A DNA stretch of 64,000 nucleotides from Periplaneta americana. Taxonomy: Eukaryota; Arthropoda; Insecta; Blattodea; Blattidae. Location of the stretch: positions 126,356,914 to 126,420,913 of the forward strand of contig NC_091130.1 of the NCBI RefSeq assembly GCF_040183065.1. Direction: 5' to 3'. A program made the translations under genes and the position numbers. Positions 25,246 to 40,800 of the stretch are shown piece by piece (the stretch's first letter is position 1; every line of letters begins with the position of its first letter). Under the pieces are notes generated by a model, which was not told where the DNA came from, searched no databases, and saw nothing but the letters and a program-made list of their open reading frames with translations.

Positions 25246-25825
25246 ATTATTATTAATTATTATTATTAATTAAGATAAAAAAATTCTTCCATAAAATATT
25301 TCATCACAATTAATTTTACTGTTTTATTTTCTTTGCTTAAAAATCATATTAATCCATGGCGCCACAGCCCATGAAGGGCACAGACTAACCAGCCAGCTGC
25401 TGGCCTCACGTTCACATGCGAAGCAGAGGTGGACGATCATCCAACCAGAATGAAAGTATCGTGTGGTTAGCACGATGATCCCCCCAGTCGTTATAGCTGG
25501 CTTTTGCTATCCATTGTAGTTCCCCCACAAGTGCATCACGATGCTGGGTGGGCACTGGTCCCATACACTGGCCGAAATTTCAAGAGAAAATTTCTTCCCC
25601 CATGAGGTTTCGAACTAGCGTGCATTCCATAACGCAAATCCTAGGTCTTAGACCACAATGCTACAGTACGGGACTAAAAAATCATATTATTGTAAACAAA
25701 ACTTCACATACCTGTATCCTTGCAATTCTAAGTTGATATTCTTTTTCTAACCGATCATTCTCAGCACGAAGACGCTCTTCCTGTCTCTCAGAAGAGCTCT
25801 CTAATATTGCAATTTGACGCCTATA

Positions 25826-25874
<49 letters not shown>

Positions 25875-28800
25875 GTAATTTATAATTATAATAAAAATAA
25901 TAATACTAGCAATATCAGTATCATTATCATCACCATCATCAAAACTAATTTCAATCAAATGCAAACAACTGCATACTTACTTATACGAGTCTTCAAGGAG
26001 CTGTAGTTCCTCCAAATGTTTGGCTTTCAGATTTTCTAGTGTTGACTCAAGCTGCTTCTTCTCAGTTTGCATTTGTTCTTTCATACCCTGAGAAATAGAA
26101 CAGAATCACATTTTTTATTATCTTGTCTCCATTAAAAAATAGTATTGTTTAATATACAAAGAAATGTGTGTAGTATTGCATTACTGCAATGGAGCATACT
26201 GAATAAAAAGGGGAATATACAAAGAATTCTGGTCACACTAAGCCTTAGTACACTCTACTTTGAACCTCGATTTTAGGCAACCTCCATTTAATGTTTTTCC
26301 GCATTTAACGTTAAATTTTCATGGTTCTAGTAATTGTTACATGATTAATGTCTTTTAACGTTCTTCTCTTTACTGTGAAACCCGCATTTCACGTTAAAAA
26401 TTACTCTTAAATCATTTTTTTAAATCTCGATTAATGCAAAAATAAATGCATTTCAATTCAACATGTAAAATACAATTTTTTTGAATAGTCAAAGACTTGG
26501 CAATACTGCTGTTTCACTACCACATGTTAATGCAGTGGGTCACGTGATAACCATTCCCTCCCTGCGCCTTTATGAACATGTGTGCCCCGCAAAAAGAAAA
26601 ACACTTTATCTTGTGGAAAAAGTTAATTTATTTCACGAAATGGAAGAAAATCAAAATGCAAAGCTATCTGAGATGGTGAGAAGACGACTTGATTGGCATC
26701 CAGCTTACCTTTAATGCTTTTTTTTTTTGTACAGATTTTTTGCGAAACTTTTTAAACAGAAATAGTAAACCCTTATTTAGTGTCAAGCCCCATTTAAGAT
26801 TAATTATTCTGTGTCCCCAGAAAAACGTTAAGTAGGGGTTCTACTGTAAATCTATTTCACCTAAAAGACATCTCTATGAAGAAGTTATAAATTCTTCCTA
26901 TATGAAATGTAGTCAATTTACTGTGCTTTTACAATTTTCTACAAATTCTTGAGTGCTGAAAATGTCTATTTTACCTCAATAGCCTAAAGAAAAAAATAGT
27001 TTTTCAATGGGTACCAGCACATTGCGGATTGACTGGCAACGATGCTGCTGATTATCTTGCCAGAAAAGGTTGTGGTACTATTCAAAAACCTGCTACACAG
27101 TTATTCTATTATACAACAAAAATAATAATTACTTCACAACACCACAATATTATAACAAATAATCATCTTCAAATTTCCAAAAATAAAAGGTGGGAATCTG
27201 TCTCAACCCAAAACATCCTTGGATATCCAAGGAAGAATGCAGTTGCAATTTTTAGACTGTTTATGGGTCATGACTGCTTGGCTAAGCATCTCCACAGGAT
27301 TGGAATATCTCCTTCACCACTCTGCCCCTTATGTGATCTTCAAGAGAAAATGGATTAAAATCATCTTCAACACTGCCCAGCCACTACCAACTTGGCATTC
27401 TTGAGTGAAAAATACTGCAGAGCGAGAAAATTAATGATTTCATTGTCAGAAATTCAGCATTAGCAAACAACAACACAATTTTCTACATCAGTTTTGCTGG
27501 TTGAAAGTTTACAATAATATTCCCAGCTTCTGCTCATATTACTTCATCAAAATTATCCTGTGAAGTTTTCCAGGCATAAAAAAAGGAGATTTATTTAGCA
27601 GAATTATTATCTACTAGCTGTACCCGTGCGCTCCGCTGCGCCCGTTAGAAATAAATATAAAGTAATTATATAATTAAAATAGGACATTTGATCTAGGGAA
27701 CATTCGTGTTTGATATAAGGATAAATCGTTTATTATGTTACTTAATTTAAATTTAATTAAAAAATTAAAATGCGATCATTTTGATCCAGAGACCACTCAT
27801 TTGGTCATAAAAATTAGTTTAGGAAATACAGGAAACGAATATACAGAATAGCCTATCAAGTTTTCTGTGCATAAGAATCTATTTTAATCTTACCTGTCCT
27901 CGATTCACTCAGGAGTTACTGTGATAACATTATAGCATTATGTCCATCTAGAGAAACTACACTTTCCAAGGGTGAATTAATAATTAATTATACAAATCGG
28001 TTAATTAAGCTTCTGATATTACTTCATAGAAACGCAGAAACATTATCTGTAGGCTATCTTTCATAGCTTTCGATTGTTGCTGTCCAAGGCCCCTTATAGA
28101 CGAAGTCATTTGTTTTTTAATTCATTACACGGCCTTAGATGGCAGTTATTTTAATTTTAAAACTCATTTATCTCATTAAATATCAGTCCTATCAAAATTT
28201 TTCAAAGAATAAAACTTATCGGAAATGATTTTTAAAGAAATTTTTATTATGTAATATTTTTCATAAAAATCAATAATAAGCGAGATATATCGATTTATTT
28301 AATTCAGGCCCCCTTATAACCCCCCCTTTTAAATAATGTATTTTGAATGCCATATAGCCTATAATCTAAGTTACGACGAACTTAATTTATATTCCAATTT
28401 TCATCGAAATCCGTTCAGCCATTATCGCGTGAAAAGGTAACAAACATACAGACAGACAGACAGAGAGACAGACAGACAGACAGACAGACATACAAACAAA
28501 AATTTCAAAAAAGCGATTTTCGGTTTCAGGGTGGTTAATTATATATGTTAGGACCAATTATTTTTGGAAAATCGAAAATTACCAGAAAAATTTCGGCTAC
28601 AGATTTATTATTAGTATAGATTGTAAAAAATTAATACAATATATACAATTATTAACAAAACTGTTAAGACGTCAGCAGTTCATGCTAGCAATCTAGATTC
28701 AAATATCATTGAGTCAAAGATAGATATAATTGACAAAAATGGTATTGGAGTAAGTTTTCTCAGTGAGTAACTGGGTCTGGTTTACATACCTCCATTCTAA

Positions 28801-31800
28801 AATTTATCCATAAGTCATTACAGACAAAGGTAGTACCTTAACCCGCTATTTGTAACTTTAACGTCATGTACAGATAAGTGACTGTGTATGAAAAGAATGT
28901 GATCCTCTTATAAAGAAGAAATCAGATGTAACTATTTGACTTTTAAATTTCATGTAATTAGAAGCAAACAAAGATTCTGAAAGTATGTTTGTAATTTACC
29001 CCATAGAAAAGTAAAATTTTACAGAAAAATACATCGTTACAATTGACTCAATTTCTGTAATGGCTAGGTTTACGTTATTTTATAAAACATACCATAATAA
29101 AAACATGTCATGAGGCTTGTTCTTTCTAATAATATGAATTCTTTGATTTCCTATACTTGCGTTTGTTTTCTCTCTCATCTCCAATAGCTAAAAATAGGTT
29201 GGGGTGAAATCCTGCATGTAATACGAATTTCTGATGCTGATATAGGAAAGGCCTGGGGTTATAGTTATAAGTACTCCATGGCTCTATCAGGACTGAGGTA
29301 TGATGGCCCATCTGTCAGCATTGGATTTACGAATGCCACCCAGGCTACCTGTTGGACATGACCATCATTGTATATATAGGACTCACAATGAGTCAATGTA
29401 AACCCAAGTGCAGGGATCTGTTCCAAATCATTGCTTTAACAACTTCGTGTAAACATACCTCTTTATCATCCACTTTCTGGTCAGGTGGAAAATGAACCAT
29501 AGGTTGGCTTACAGAAGGTGCCACTGTAGTATTTGAAACAATTGGATTTGTAACTGGCTGAGAGAGCAGCAACTATAAAAGAAACAGAATATTCTTTAGT
29601 GTCTAAATTGCTTTGAATTATCAAATTTTACTCTTTTATTGTCAATAGCACTATTAAACCACATTATTTTCAAAATATTTTTCTAATATATTTTACTCTG
29701 GTCTGAATGAAATTATAAGCAGAAATAAAATTATGACGTGAAAATAAGTAGAAACTCTCTGCTTTTATTATGTTAAATGAAGTCAATAGTCAACATGATC
29801 CTGCACTATTTATTTTCAAGGAAAGAGTTTCCATTATTCATTTATTTTAAAAGAGAATGCTAATATAATTAATTTCCATAGAAAGTATTCACGAGTTTTC
29901 TTTTTTATCTAGTCACATAACAATGCTTTAGCAGTAAAGAGTTATTTTGTTCATGACAATAAATTCTTTTCGTGTTAAATATAATACGTGGTTTCCTCAT
30001 TAATGAAAATTTCATGTAAGGGTTACTTCACTGCAATAAAACAATGTCAGCAGTAAAAACTCGATATACTAGTATGTAAGAAGAATGTAGACGAAAAGTG
30101 AAGTTTCTGCTAGGACGATTTGCAAAGGAATTTTTCAATGTTACATCTGTTTGGATCAAATTTCTGCACATTTAAAGGATAAAACTAAAATACTATCAAT
30201 CATTTATTATCATAATTAGGGCTAGGGTTTTGATGAAATTGCATCTTTTTTCTAGTAAGCCAGAAACATAGCTGCTTTAGTATTTATGTGTTATGTGATA
30301 AACTGAGTGTTTTAAGACATATTTGTAAGGGCATTTTTTGCCTGTTTCAACTCATAAGACCGTCTTTTGTTTTATTCGGTCATTTTTTAGGCATTTTCAT
30401 TTAATTTTGGCCATAAATCCCCATTATTAATGTAAAATAATGTCTATTTCCTTTTATATTTTCTTTACATATTTTGTCCATTAATATTCATTATTTTGTA
30501 TAATATTTTAATCGTTTTTCTACACAAATATTGCCATTTTAACGCAGTACACCCCACGTAATGGATCAGTCCAACCACCCCTTCAATATAGACTCCTCTA
30601 TACCTGCTAATCCCAGATAAGAGTGTCCTTGTGGTAGAATAAACGGAAATTCAAAGTAAGTAAATCCATGGTGCTACAGCCCATGAAGGGCCAAGACCGA
30701 CCAGCTGACTGCTGACCTCACGTCCACATGCCGACGCAGAGGTGAACGATCATACATGGAAACTACATCAGATAAAATAATTAAAGTGTACTACTTAGAA
30801 AAAAATTATGTAAAATTTAATTTAATTACTAGTTCTAAATATTAAGTAGTACAAAACCTCTTTTCCTAATAAGGTAATTATGTAAGATCCATTTTTAGGG
30901 CATTTTTAAGGGCATTTCAGAAAGAGTTTTAGGTCATAAATGCATTGTTTTTAGGACTTTTTTCATGATTTATGGGTCATCAAAATCTTAGCCCTAATCA
31001 TAATACATTACTCTCTTAAATTGATTGAGCGTATTGGGAATTAAGTCAATGGCTTTACCAAAACAAGCTATGAAATGTTTCATTCTATCTCGAAAAGGAA
31101 GCAAAAACAAGCAAAACTGAAGGGTTTCTTTAAAAAAAAAACCAGTCCAAAAATTCAAATTTACGATATTAAGCATATTGTGAGCGTATTGTAACGGCCA
31201 TCTATTGAATTAGTTGTTAGAGAAAAAAACACCATAGGTCTATGTTATAGGACTGGAAATTTTCAGTGGTTTCATAAAACAACCATAGTTCAAAGACTTT
31301 TTTTTTGTGAAAACAGTCATTGTCCAGCCAGGACGAAGGTAGCATTTATAAATATCCCATTCATACCATCTTGAAACATTTATTCATTTAATTTTAAACT
31401 GTAGTAGATTGGCAGTACTGCTTCTTATGTATGTGGCAAAAGCCACCTCAGAGAAAAATACTTTGGCATCTGAATTGTTTTATTAGTTATGGATCATCTT
31501 TAGGTGCAGAAGTAACCCCATGGAGGAAACGTAAGCAATGAAAGGAGAAGAAACAGGATATAATAAAGAAAAAGAAGATTAAGGGAGAGGCACACTTCAG
31601 CCACTACAGAGTTTTTTTTTAAATTGTCCACAATTACCAGCATTTACGCATGTATTTCTATAAGGCAAGTTAAGTTATAAATGTACTTCAGTTTTCCCAA
31701 GTTTCTACAACACCTTAAGAAGTGACTTGATGAATTTCATGCTTGAATTGTCAACAATACAGTGCCAGATAGTTTTTTTGTTTCTCCTGAAAATTTATGT

Positions 31801-34800
31801 TTTTGGACTATGGTTGTTTTTTTTTCCAAAAAACCCTTCAATTGTATTAAACTTTTTTGTTCGAAATATCACAAAGAATAACCCCCTGAAATTAATGACT
31901 CACTACATCTCGCAAAAAAAAAATTGTAAAAAATTGAAATTGTTTTTTAATCCAATGCCACCAGGTTGTCTTTTCTACATTTCTGGTCTTCTCTCCTGGC
32001 CGTGGCTTAATTGTAACCCACTTCTGAGGTTGGGGCGCCTGGAAGGCGGAGTTACATTACCCCGATGATGTGATAGGATGATTATGATAATGTGGTGCCA
32101 GGAGAGGTCTTAAATCTAAACTTAATCTAAATTCCAGACCATGGACGAACACAGGAATAATCCCCTTTAAGGAAAAATTCCTGTGCTCTAACCGGGAATC
32201 GAACCCGGGACCTCATGAACTATAGCCAGAAGCTCTGACCAGGAAATGAATTATACAGAATAGCCCATCAAGTTTTCTATGCATAAGAAGCTATTTTAAT
32301 CTTATCTGTCCTGGAGTCACTCAGAAGTTACTGTAATAACATTATAGCATTAAAAATTGAAATTGTAAAAACTGGTAAAAATTATAATTTTATTGTAATC
32401 TTGTAAAATTTTGACTTGTTCCACACCTTAAAGCTTCATTGCTAATGTAAATGTTATGTTTTATTTAACGACGCTCGCAACTGCAGAGGTGATATCAGCG
32501 TTGCCGGATGTACCGGAATTTTGTCCCACAGGAGTTCTTTTACATGCCAGTAAATCTACTGACATGAGCCTGTCGCATTTAAGCACACTTAAATGCCATT
32601 GACCTAGCCCGAGATCGAACCTGCAACCTTGGGCATAGAAGGCCAGCGCTATACTAACTCGCCAACCAGGTCGACTTGCTAATGTAAGATCTATGGAAAA
32701 CAATAAATGAAATGAAATCAAAGTTTATATGAGATTGATTGATTGATTGATTGATTGATTTATCGATTGATTGATTGACTGATTGATGGAAAATAATAAG
32801 AGTCAGAACTTTATTCAGAGGTACATAAGAACAAAATAACAAAAAATCAATTGTAAGTTGACATAAAAAACAAAAGTGCAAGTAAAGTATGTCGGTAAAA
32901 TCAATACTGCTTTTCTTTCCATTAATAAGAAAATGAGTTAAGTGCTGTTGCTATTAATACCTGTATGTGTGCTCTAATGCGCTCCTGCTGGGATCTCATG
33001 TGCTTATCAAGCTGCTCCTGGCGCTCCATCTGCCTGCGTATCAACTCCTCCAATTGCTGCTCCTGTCTCTGCAACATCTCCTGCTGTCGCACTTGTAGAG
33101 CAGAGAGACGCTCCTCATGTTGCTTCAGATGCAGCGCTGTTGACAGTTGCATCTCTTGATGTTGCAGTGCTGACATTACCTGCTGGTCCATCTGTGACCC
33201 AGCTGTCAGCACTCCTACGCCACTCCCTTGACTTGCTAACAAACATAAACAAATAAATCAAACTACAGTGCCTTACATTTAGTAGGACTTTAATTAGAAT
33301 ACACAATTTACAATAGAACACAAAGAGAGGTGCGACAAGCATGTCTTCTATCATTAAAGGCTGGTCCACAATAAACCGGGAATGGAAACGACAACAAAAA
33401 CGAGAACGGAAAAAATGGTTAAAATAAATGTATTTAAATGTGAACATTCACAATTAACGAGAAGCATGCTGGAGCCCAGGAACGGGAACGTGAGAGTTGG
33501 GACAAGTTTTAACTTTGCTGTTCTCATTTCCGATCACAGACTACTACTGGGTGTTCATTTCAAAGTGTGTCATGACGTCACTGTTGTTGGGTCACCGATT
33601 TGAAGCGAGTTTCAGCTTACATGTTAGAGAAGTTGCCTATTATTTAAGGCGTTCTTCAATCTGAACTTGAGAACGTGTACGGTATAACTTGAACGTTGTA
33701 GCAACAGATGGCGGTCTGTATGGTCTGTGTGCTACCATAACCTCTTTCGAACTGTGTTTTGCGCCGGCAAGCCGTACGCAGGGTATTTGTTATCATCGGT
33801 TGCGTACGGTAACATTCCACAACACAAATCAAATGCTCCGTGTCCATGTTGACCGTCGAAGTTAATGTCAACAAATACGTAAGTAATCGTCTTAACCCTC
33901 TCCCCATATCCCGACAGTACGTATTTCCAAACAGTTCAAATTCCTGCCACTACCGGCGCTACCGTATGTATCGGCACGTACTCTTCAGAATGAACGCCGT
34001 ACTTGCTAGCCAACTTCTCTGCCTCTTAGATTATACACCTGAGCTGCGGAAGTGTAGGAAGATTGAATTCTCTAGGCTCATCAGCTAGCCACATGACGGC
34101 ATACAGCGAGCCAAGACACATTTTGAACTGAACACCCAGTAGATTCATTCATTGCTTGTAACTAACTCAGAAATTCAGTAAAATCACTTTCCGTATATGC
34201 TATGTGTATATGTGACCAGATTATCACAAGAACTGAATTCTTAAATATTTCGTGCCTTAAATTTCGAAGTTGGTTAATAGGATGGAGTGAAAATATGAAG
34301 TTTATGGAATCAAAATGTAATACCTGGGAAAAGTTGTGGGGTGATATCATAAAGAACAATGCAAGATAGATTAATATATTTATAGGTATTCCAAGAGCAT
34401 CATATTTTGAAATTTTCACAAAATTTTGAGGTTCAGATTTTTTAGCGAGAGAACATTCTCCAGTGATTTAATCTGAACAGGATACCAAGAACTTGTTAAA
34501 AAATACATATTAAAAGACTCGGCATATTTTTGGTCCCCTGTTGTTTCAGTCACAAAAACCTCAATTTATAAGAAAATTTCGAATAATCACAAAATTCTTT
34601 TTTTTATTTATTTTAGTAGGTTATTTTACGACACTTTATCAACATCTTAGGTTATTTAGCATCTGAATGAGATGAAGGTGATGATGGTGAAATGAGTCCG
34701 GGGTCCAGCACTGATAGTTACCCAGAATTTGCTCATATTGGGTTGAGGGAAAACCCCAGAAAAAACCTCAACCAGGTAACTTGCCCCAACCGGGAATCGA

Positions 34801-37800
34801 ACCCGGGCCACCTGGTTACACGGCCAGACACGCTAACTGTTACTGCACAGGTGTGGACACAAAACTCTTAGATATGATATAATTAATATAATAAAATTAA
34901 TGGAAATTCATTCTTCTTATGTTGCAAAGTATTTAAATCAGAATATCTCTAATAATAATTTTGTATCAACAAAAGCCGCCCTAAATAAGGGTTCGGTAGA
35001 TTAGCCTACTAATCAATTCACAATGAACAATGATTAAAAACAATTATATATGTGACAATTTGAAAGAAAAAAAAACATTAAGATAAACGATAAGAAAACA
35101 TAGGAAATCATTTACAATAAAAGTTTCTGAAATCTGACCTACCCTGTATTCCCAATACCATAGGGGCTGAACCCATCACAATTATCTATCTGTCATGACG
35201 TAATGAATATTATCTATGGGTCAAAAATGAATTAAAATCCGACTTCAAATCAAAAGAATCTACTGTTGGACAGATTTCAGAAAGAGTTGCTATCAAAACT
35301 AAGGGAATCCAGGTAAAGGCATAAATTCCGAAAGTCAGTCATACAGGAATATTATAACTGATTCATGCTTACTATGATCAGTACACAAATTTAATGAAGC
35401 CTTGTAAGAAACGACATAGTGACGACAACTAAAATGACAACATAAAAAAATTCGAAGAAGAAGCAAAGAAACTATTTGATATATGCAGTTGCAAATGCAA
35501 AAAAAAAAAAATTAATACTGTAGGCCTAATTGTGATAAAGATCTCTGTGTTTCAAAACAAGAAAGAATGTTTTACTAGGGCAAAGAACAGTATTGGACTT
35601 GTTGATTTAGTTACCACTCAGAAAGAAATGAAAAAGAAACCAAGAATAAATTTTAACTAAAAAAAATAAATGGGCTGAAATAGAATTTTTGTCATATTTT
35701 ATGTAAAATATTATATATTTTGTCCTTTTGGATTTCCTCAAAAATACTGTATACTGCAACCCCAATTTAGAGTCTTCCAAATAAAGTTTAAATATGTGAT
35801 TTTACAGCAATGCATTAGCTATGTAATGAAAAACAAAATAATAGAACAAATATACAAAGAGACAAAGAAAATATAATTTTAAGAAACTTCAAAACCCTTT
35901 GGGGCGCCTCAAAAATTAAACATAGAAACTCCATATTTTTTCACATTCCTAAGTTAAGTAAAAATACAGATTTTTGCAACGACAGTAGAACTTGGTTATA
36001 GCGACCTCATTTTGTGCGACACTTTGCCTATAACGTCAAATGTTCTGTAGTTCCTACTAATTCCCCTTAAGACATGCTTTTCTACCTTGCTCAATACGAC
36101 AAACGCATATGTGTCTACCTTGCATATAACGTCATTTTCAACTTCAGTTTGGAATAAGATTTTCTAAGAACCAAAGTACGTATTTTAAGAAATATTTTGT
36201 TGAAATCTGACCCTGACAAATTCTTTAGTCTCCATCTGTCATAGACCTCTGGAATGCAGGTGGATTCCCCACCCCATTGTAACCTGCCCGAATTCATGCG
36301 GTATTAGATCAGTTTGACAGGAAGTTTTCACTAAGTGCACTCATTTTAACGCAGTATGGCCACTAAAAGAAGTGAGTGACGCTTTAGAAGTCATTAGAAT
36401 TATGAACATTTCTATAAAGCTAGGGAAGGGAGCAGTGAAATTGCAACTGAAATTATGAACATAGAACGTAATTTAGCCCTAGAAAGTGTGTATTGGGAAA
36501 GTAGAAGACAACAGAGTAAAATGACTGATTACTTCACTTCTAATTAAAGTAGTTTGGTGAGTACTGAACAAACTGTTTTAATACAGAATACTGTATTTAT
36601 AATTGTAGGCCTACGTGTATTTTATTATGTTCATTGTACGCTTAAAAGTCAATACATAAATCTAAAATAATTCTAATTAAGTTTGTTATTTTTCATTTTC
36701 CACCTACTAGATTGATAATGTGAATCTTGGTTACTACGACACTCGTTTATAACAACATAATTTTTAAGGTCCCTTGGATGTCGTTATAACCAAGTTTTAC
36801 TATATTACATTTAGGAAAGAGATAAAAAACAATTTCATGTATAGATTCTCTCCACCCTATTGGTTAACCTGTGTTTATGTTGGCTGGCTTGTACTCATGA
36901 GAGAATGCCATTGGTCAAGTATACACAAATAACAACAGAATGTGTAATATCGACTTTACATATTGTTATTGACATACATATCGATATGCATAGCTGTTTC
37001 CATTCTCAAAAATCTTCACGTTCACGTTCCCAGTTTATTGTGGACCAGCCTTTTACTTTTATATTTTTTTATAGCAGTGGTCTGCAGGTTGTGTGTTTGT
37101 GACGTCAGAGCAAAGTCAGACCAGATGAGCGCCTGAAGAGGACCACAGCAATCGCGCAGTGGCAAGCTAGTACAGCAGAGTTGTATAAAATCAAAACAAC
37201 AAATTTAAGGGACTCACTCAATGGTTGAGGCACAGACAACTGTGCTGTAGGTGTTTGAGGCAACGTTGCTGCTGGTGCAGGTTGAGTCGGAAGTGGACGG
37301 GGAGGTGGCTCAGCTACAGTTTTTGCTCCACCACCCAGCCAATCAGGTAGTGACTGTTCTCCTACAGCCATCCTCTGCCGTCTCTCAGGGGACTCAACAA
37401 ACGAAGCCTAGTAATGAAAAGCAAAAGTGTTCAAGAAGTCAGAGATGCAATTCAATGCATGAATCAATTCATTCCTAGTCAGAGGATAAGTCCACTGCTA
37501 TCATGATTATCATGCACGACGCGTGACCACCACTGATGTTAACATACATGTTACAAGTTATTTCATCACAATTTTTATCCAGATTTTCCCACAGTTAACA
37601 GTTAACTGAGTGGAAATGTCTTATTAATGAATACCAAAAATCCATTTTTATTTACCAATTAAATAAGTGTAGGTAAATTTGTTATTGTTTTCTAATGCCA
37701 GGTGTTTGACAATAAAGTCATTTGACCTCTTGCACTCCAATATTTTTCAAAGATACTGTCATGCTCAGCCACTGAAGCACAGATTTTGAGGTGTTCCGAA

Positions 37801-40800
37801 TCCATTTCTTGGTTTGAGTTACACAATGGGCAGTTAGGGGACTGGTATATTCCGATTCTATGCAGATGCTTGGCCAAACAATCATGGCCTGTTGCCAATC
37901 TAAATGCAGCTACAGACGATTTGCGTGGTAAATCGGGAATCGACTGTGGATTATGATGCAGAGAGTTACATTTTTTCCCTTGAGATTGTATGTTAGCGGC
38001 CGGGAGAGATATAAGAAATGGGTGGAGGACCCGACGCTGCAAGGCATAAGGGATAGAAAAAGAAGAAGAAGTAGAAGAAGAAGAAGAAGAAGAAAAAGAA
38101 GAGATTGTGTTATCAAATTTTGTTTGTTGAAGTCTAAGTATGTAGATTTAATAAACCTTTTCACAGAGTAATACGTCGATTTAGTAACAGTTCTGTAAGT
38201 AGCAGTGCTGCCCTTCTTTGCTAAAGCATCCGTATTCTCATTTCCCAGGATTCCACAATGGGATGGTATCCATTGGAATACAATTCTTTTATTGAGTGTC
38301 ATTAATTGGGAGAGCATTTTAGTTATTTCTGCTCTTTGAAATGAAGGTGTGTGTCTAGAGACTTGATAGAATAGCTGCTTTGAAGTCTGACAATATAACT
38401 TCATTTTTAAATTTACTGATGTGGCATAGAAGATTCCTGAGACTTTCACTTATTGCAATGATTTCTCCATCAAAACTTGTTGTTCCATATCCAAGAGATC
38501 TCTAAAGTGAGAAGAGACGGCAAGTAACACCTGCACCTGCACCTTGTTCCCTGGAGATCAAGGATCCATTGGTGTATAAATGAAGCCAGTTTTGTGAAGG
38601 GTACCTAATAGTAATTGTCTCTGAAGACAATTGTTTCATTATTTCAGTGTTTACTTCTGATTTCAGTATTTCTTGTGTTAAATTTAGATTATACTCTATA
38701 TTTAATAGAGTTAAAGGGTTTGGTTTAATTTGTAAGTTTTTCTTTTAAATTCAGGATGTTGATTTTCTCTTTTAATTCTTGAACCATAGAGATGAAATTT
38801 TTTTTTTTAGTTTTTAATCTACAGAGAGGGCTGTATGAATGCCAATTGTTTCCTGGTAATCTGATAAGTTTTTCATATTGGATCATTTTGATAAAAACTG
38901 AAGACAGTGAATTTTTCATGAACAATGACGACACATCAAATTTATATACACACAAGAAAAACTTGCAAAACAGTAGGATTATAAGTTTAGATGCCTTAGA
39001 TGGTAGCAAGTCGAACTCATGATTATGACTGTTTTGCATCTGGGCGTGGGTTCGAATCCCACTAGGACTAATTATCTGGCTGAAGTTTTTCCAACGTTTC
39101 CTCCAAGTGTTAGGCAAATGTCAGAAATTCCATGGAGTATCCTAAGACTCACTCGCCAAATACCATCGACACTAAGTAACCTAGTAGTTGAAACAATATT
39201 GTTAAATATCAAATTTAAAGAATACACCTTTGTGTGTCTAAGAAGTTGATACTAACTTTGAATCATATTCCTTTAATTATTATGGAGAAAGTTACAGAAG
39301 AATGGAGAATGTTATACAACGCAGAACTGCACACATTGTATTCTTCACCTAACATAATTACCAATAACAAACTTACTTACAAATGGCTTCTAAGGAATTC
39401 AGAGGTTCATTGCCGCCCCCATTTTTGCCCACCATCGGTCCCTATCCTGAGCAAGATTAATCCAGTCCCTAGCATCATATCCCACCTTCCTCAAATCCAT
39501 TTTAATATTATCCTCCCATCTATGTCTCGGCCTCCTCAAAGGCCTTTTTCCTTCCAGCCTCCCAACTAACACTCTATATGCATTTCTGGATTCATCCATA
39601 TGTGCTGTAGTGTTGTGGTCTAAGGCATCCTGCCTAGGACTCGCGTTACGGAATGCGCGCTGGTTCGAGTCCTCATGGGGAAGAAATTTTCTCATGAAAT
39701 TTCGGCCAGTGTATGGGACCGTTGCCCACCCAGCATCGTGATGCACTTGGGGAGCTACGATAGGTAGCGAAATCCGGTTGCAAAAACCAGCTATAACGGC
39801 TGGGAGGATCATCATGCTAACACGATACCTCCATTCTGGTTGGATGATCGTCCACCTCTGCTTCGGCATGTGGGTGTGAGGTCAGCAGCCGGCTGGTCAG
39901 TCTAGGCCCTTCACGGGCTGTAGCACCACGGATTATTATTATTATTATTACAATTATGTTAGATGAAGAATACAATGTGTGCAGTTCTGCATTGTATAAC
40001 ATTCTCCATTCTTCTGTAACTTTCTCCATTCTCCTCTTACTGTTAGCCCCAGATATTTCCATAAGCACCTTATTCTCAAACACCCTTAACCTATGTTCCT
40101 CTCTCAGAGTGAGAGTCCAAGTTTCACAACCATACAGAACAACAAGTAATATAACTGTTTTATAAATTCTAACTTTCAGCTATTTTGAGAGCAGACTGGA
40201 TGACAAAAGCTTCTCAACCGAATAATAACAGGCATTTTCCATAATAATTCTGTGTTTAATTTCCTCTCGAGTATCATTTATATTTGTTACCGTTGCTCCA
40301 ATGTGCTTGAATTGTTTCACCTTTTCAAAGCACAAATTTCAAATTTTTATATTTTCATTTCGTACTATGTTCTGGTCACGAGACATAATCATATACTTTG
40401 TTTTTTCGGGATTTACTTCTAAACTTATCTCCTTATTTGCTTCAAGTAAAATTCCCGTGTTTTCCTTAATGGTTTGTGGAGTTTCTCATAACATATTCAC
40501 GTCATCTGCTTAAACAAGCAAACATCGAATAGAGAGTTCAAATAAGTTAAACTCAAAAGAATAGTGCATAATCCATTTTTACGAAAGAGATTCAGCAAGT
40601 TCAGACATTACACTTTTTTTTTTTGTCACACAAATAAAGCAAACTAATTTTGCATTTCCAGTAAAACTTTATATTCATTCTTCATATTAAACATGACATG
40701 CTCTTACTGGAGCTGGAGCTGCAGCTGGAGAAGATGCACTGGTGTCAGAAATACCAAGCCAATCAGCTGTCTTATGACCTGGATTACTATAAGATGATTG

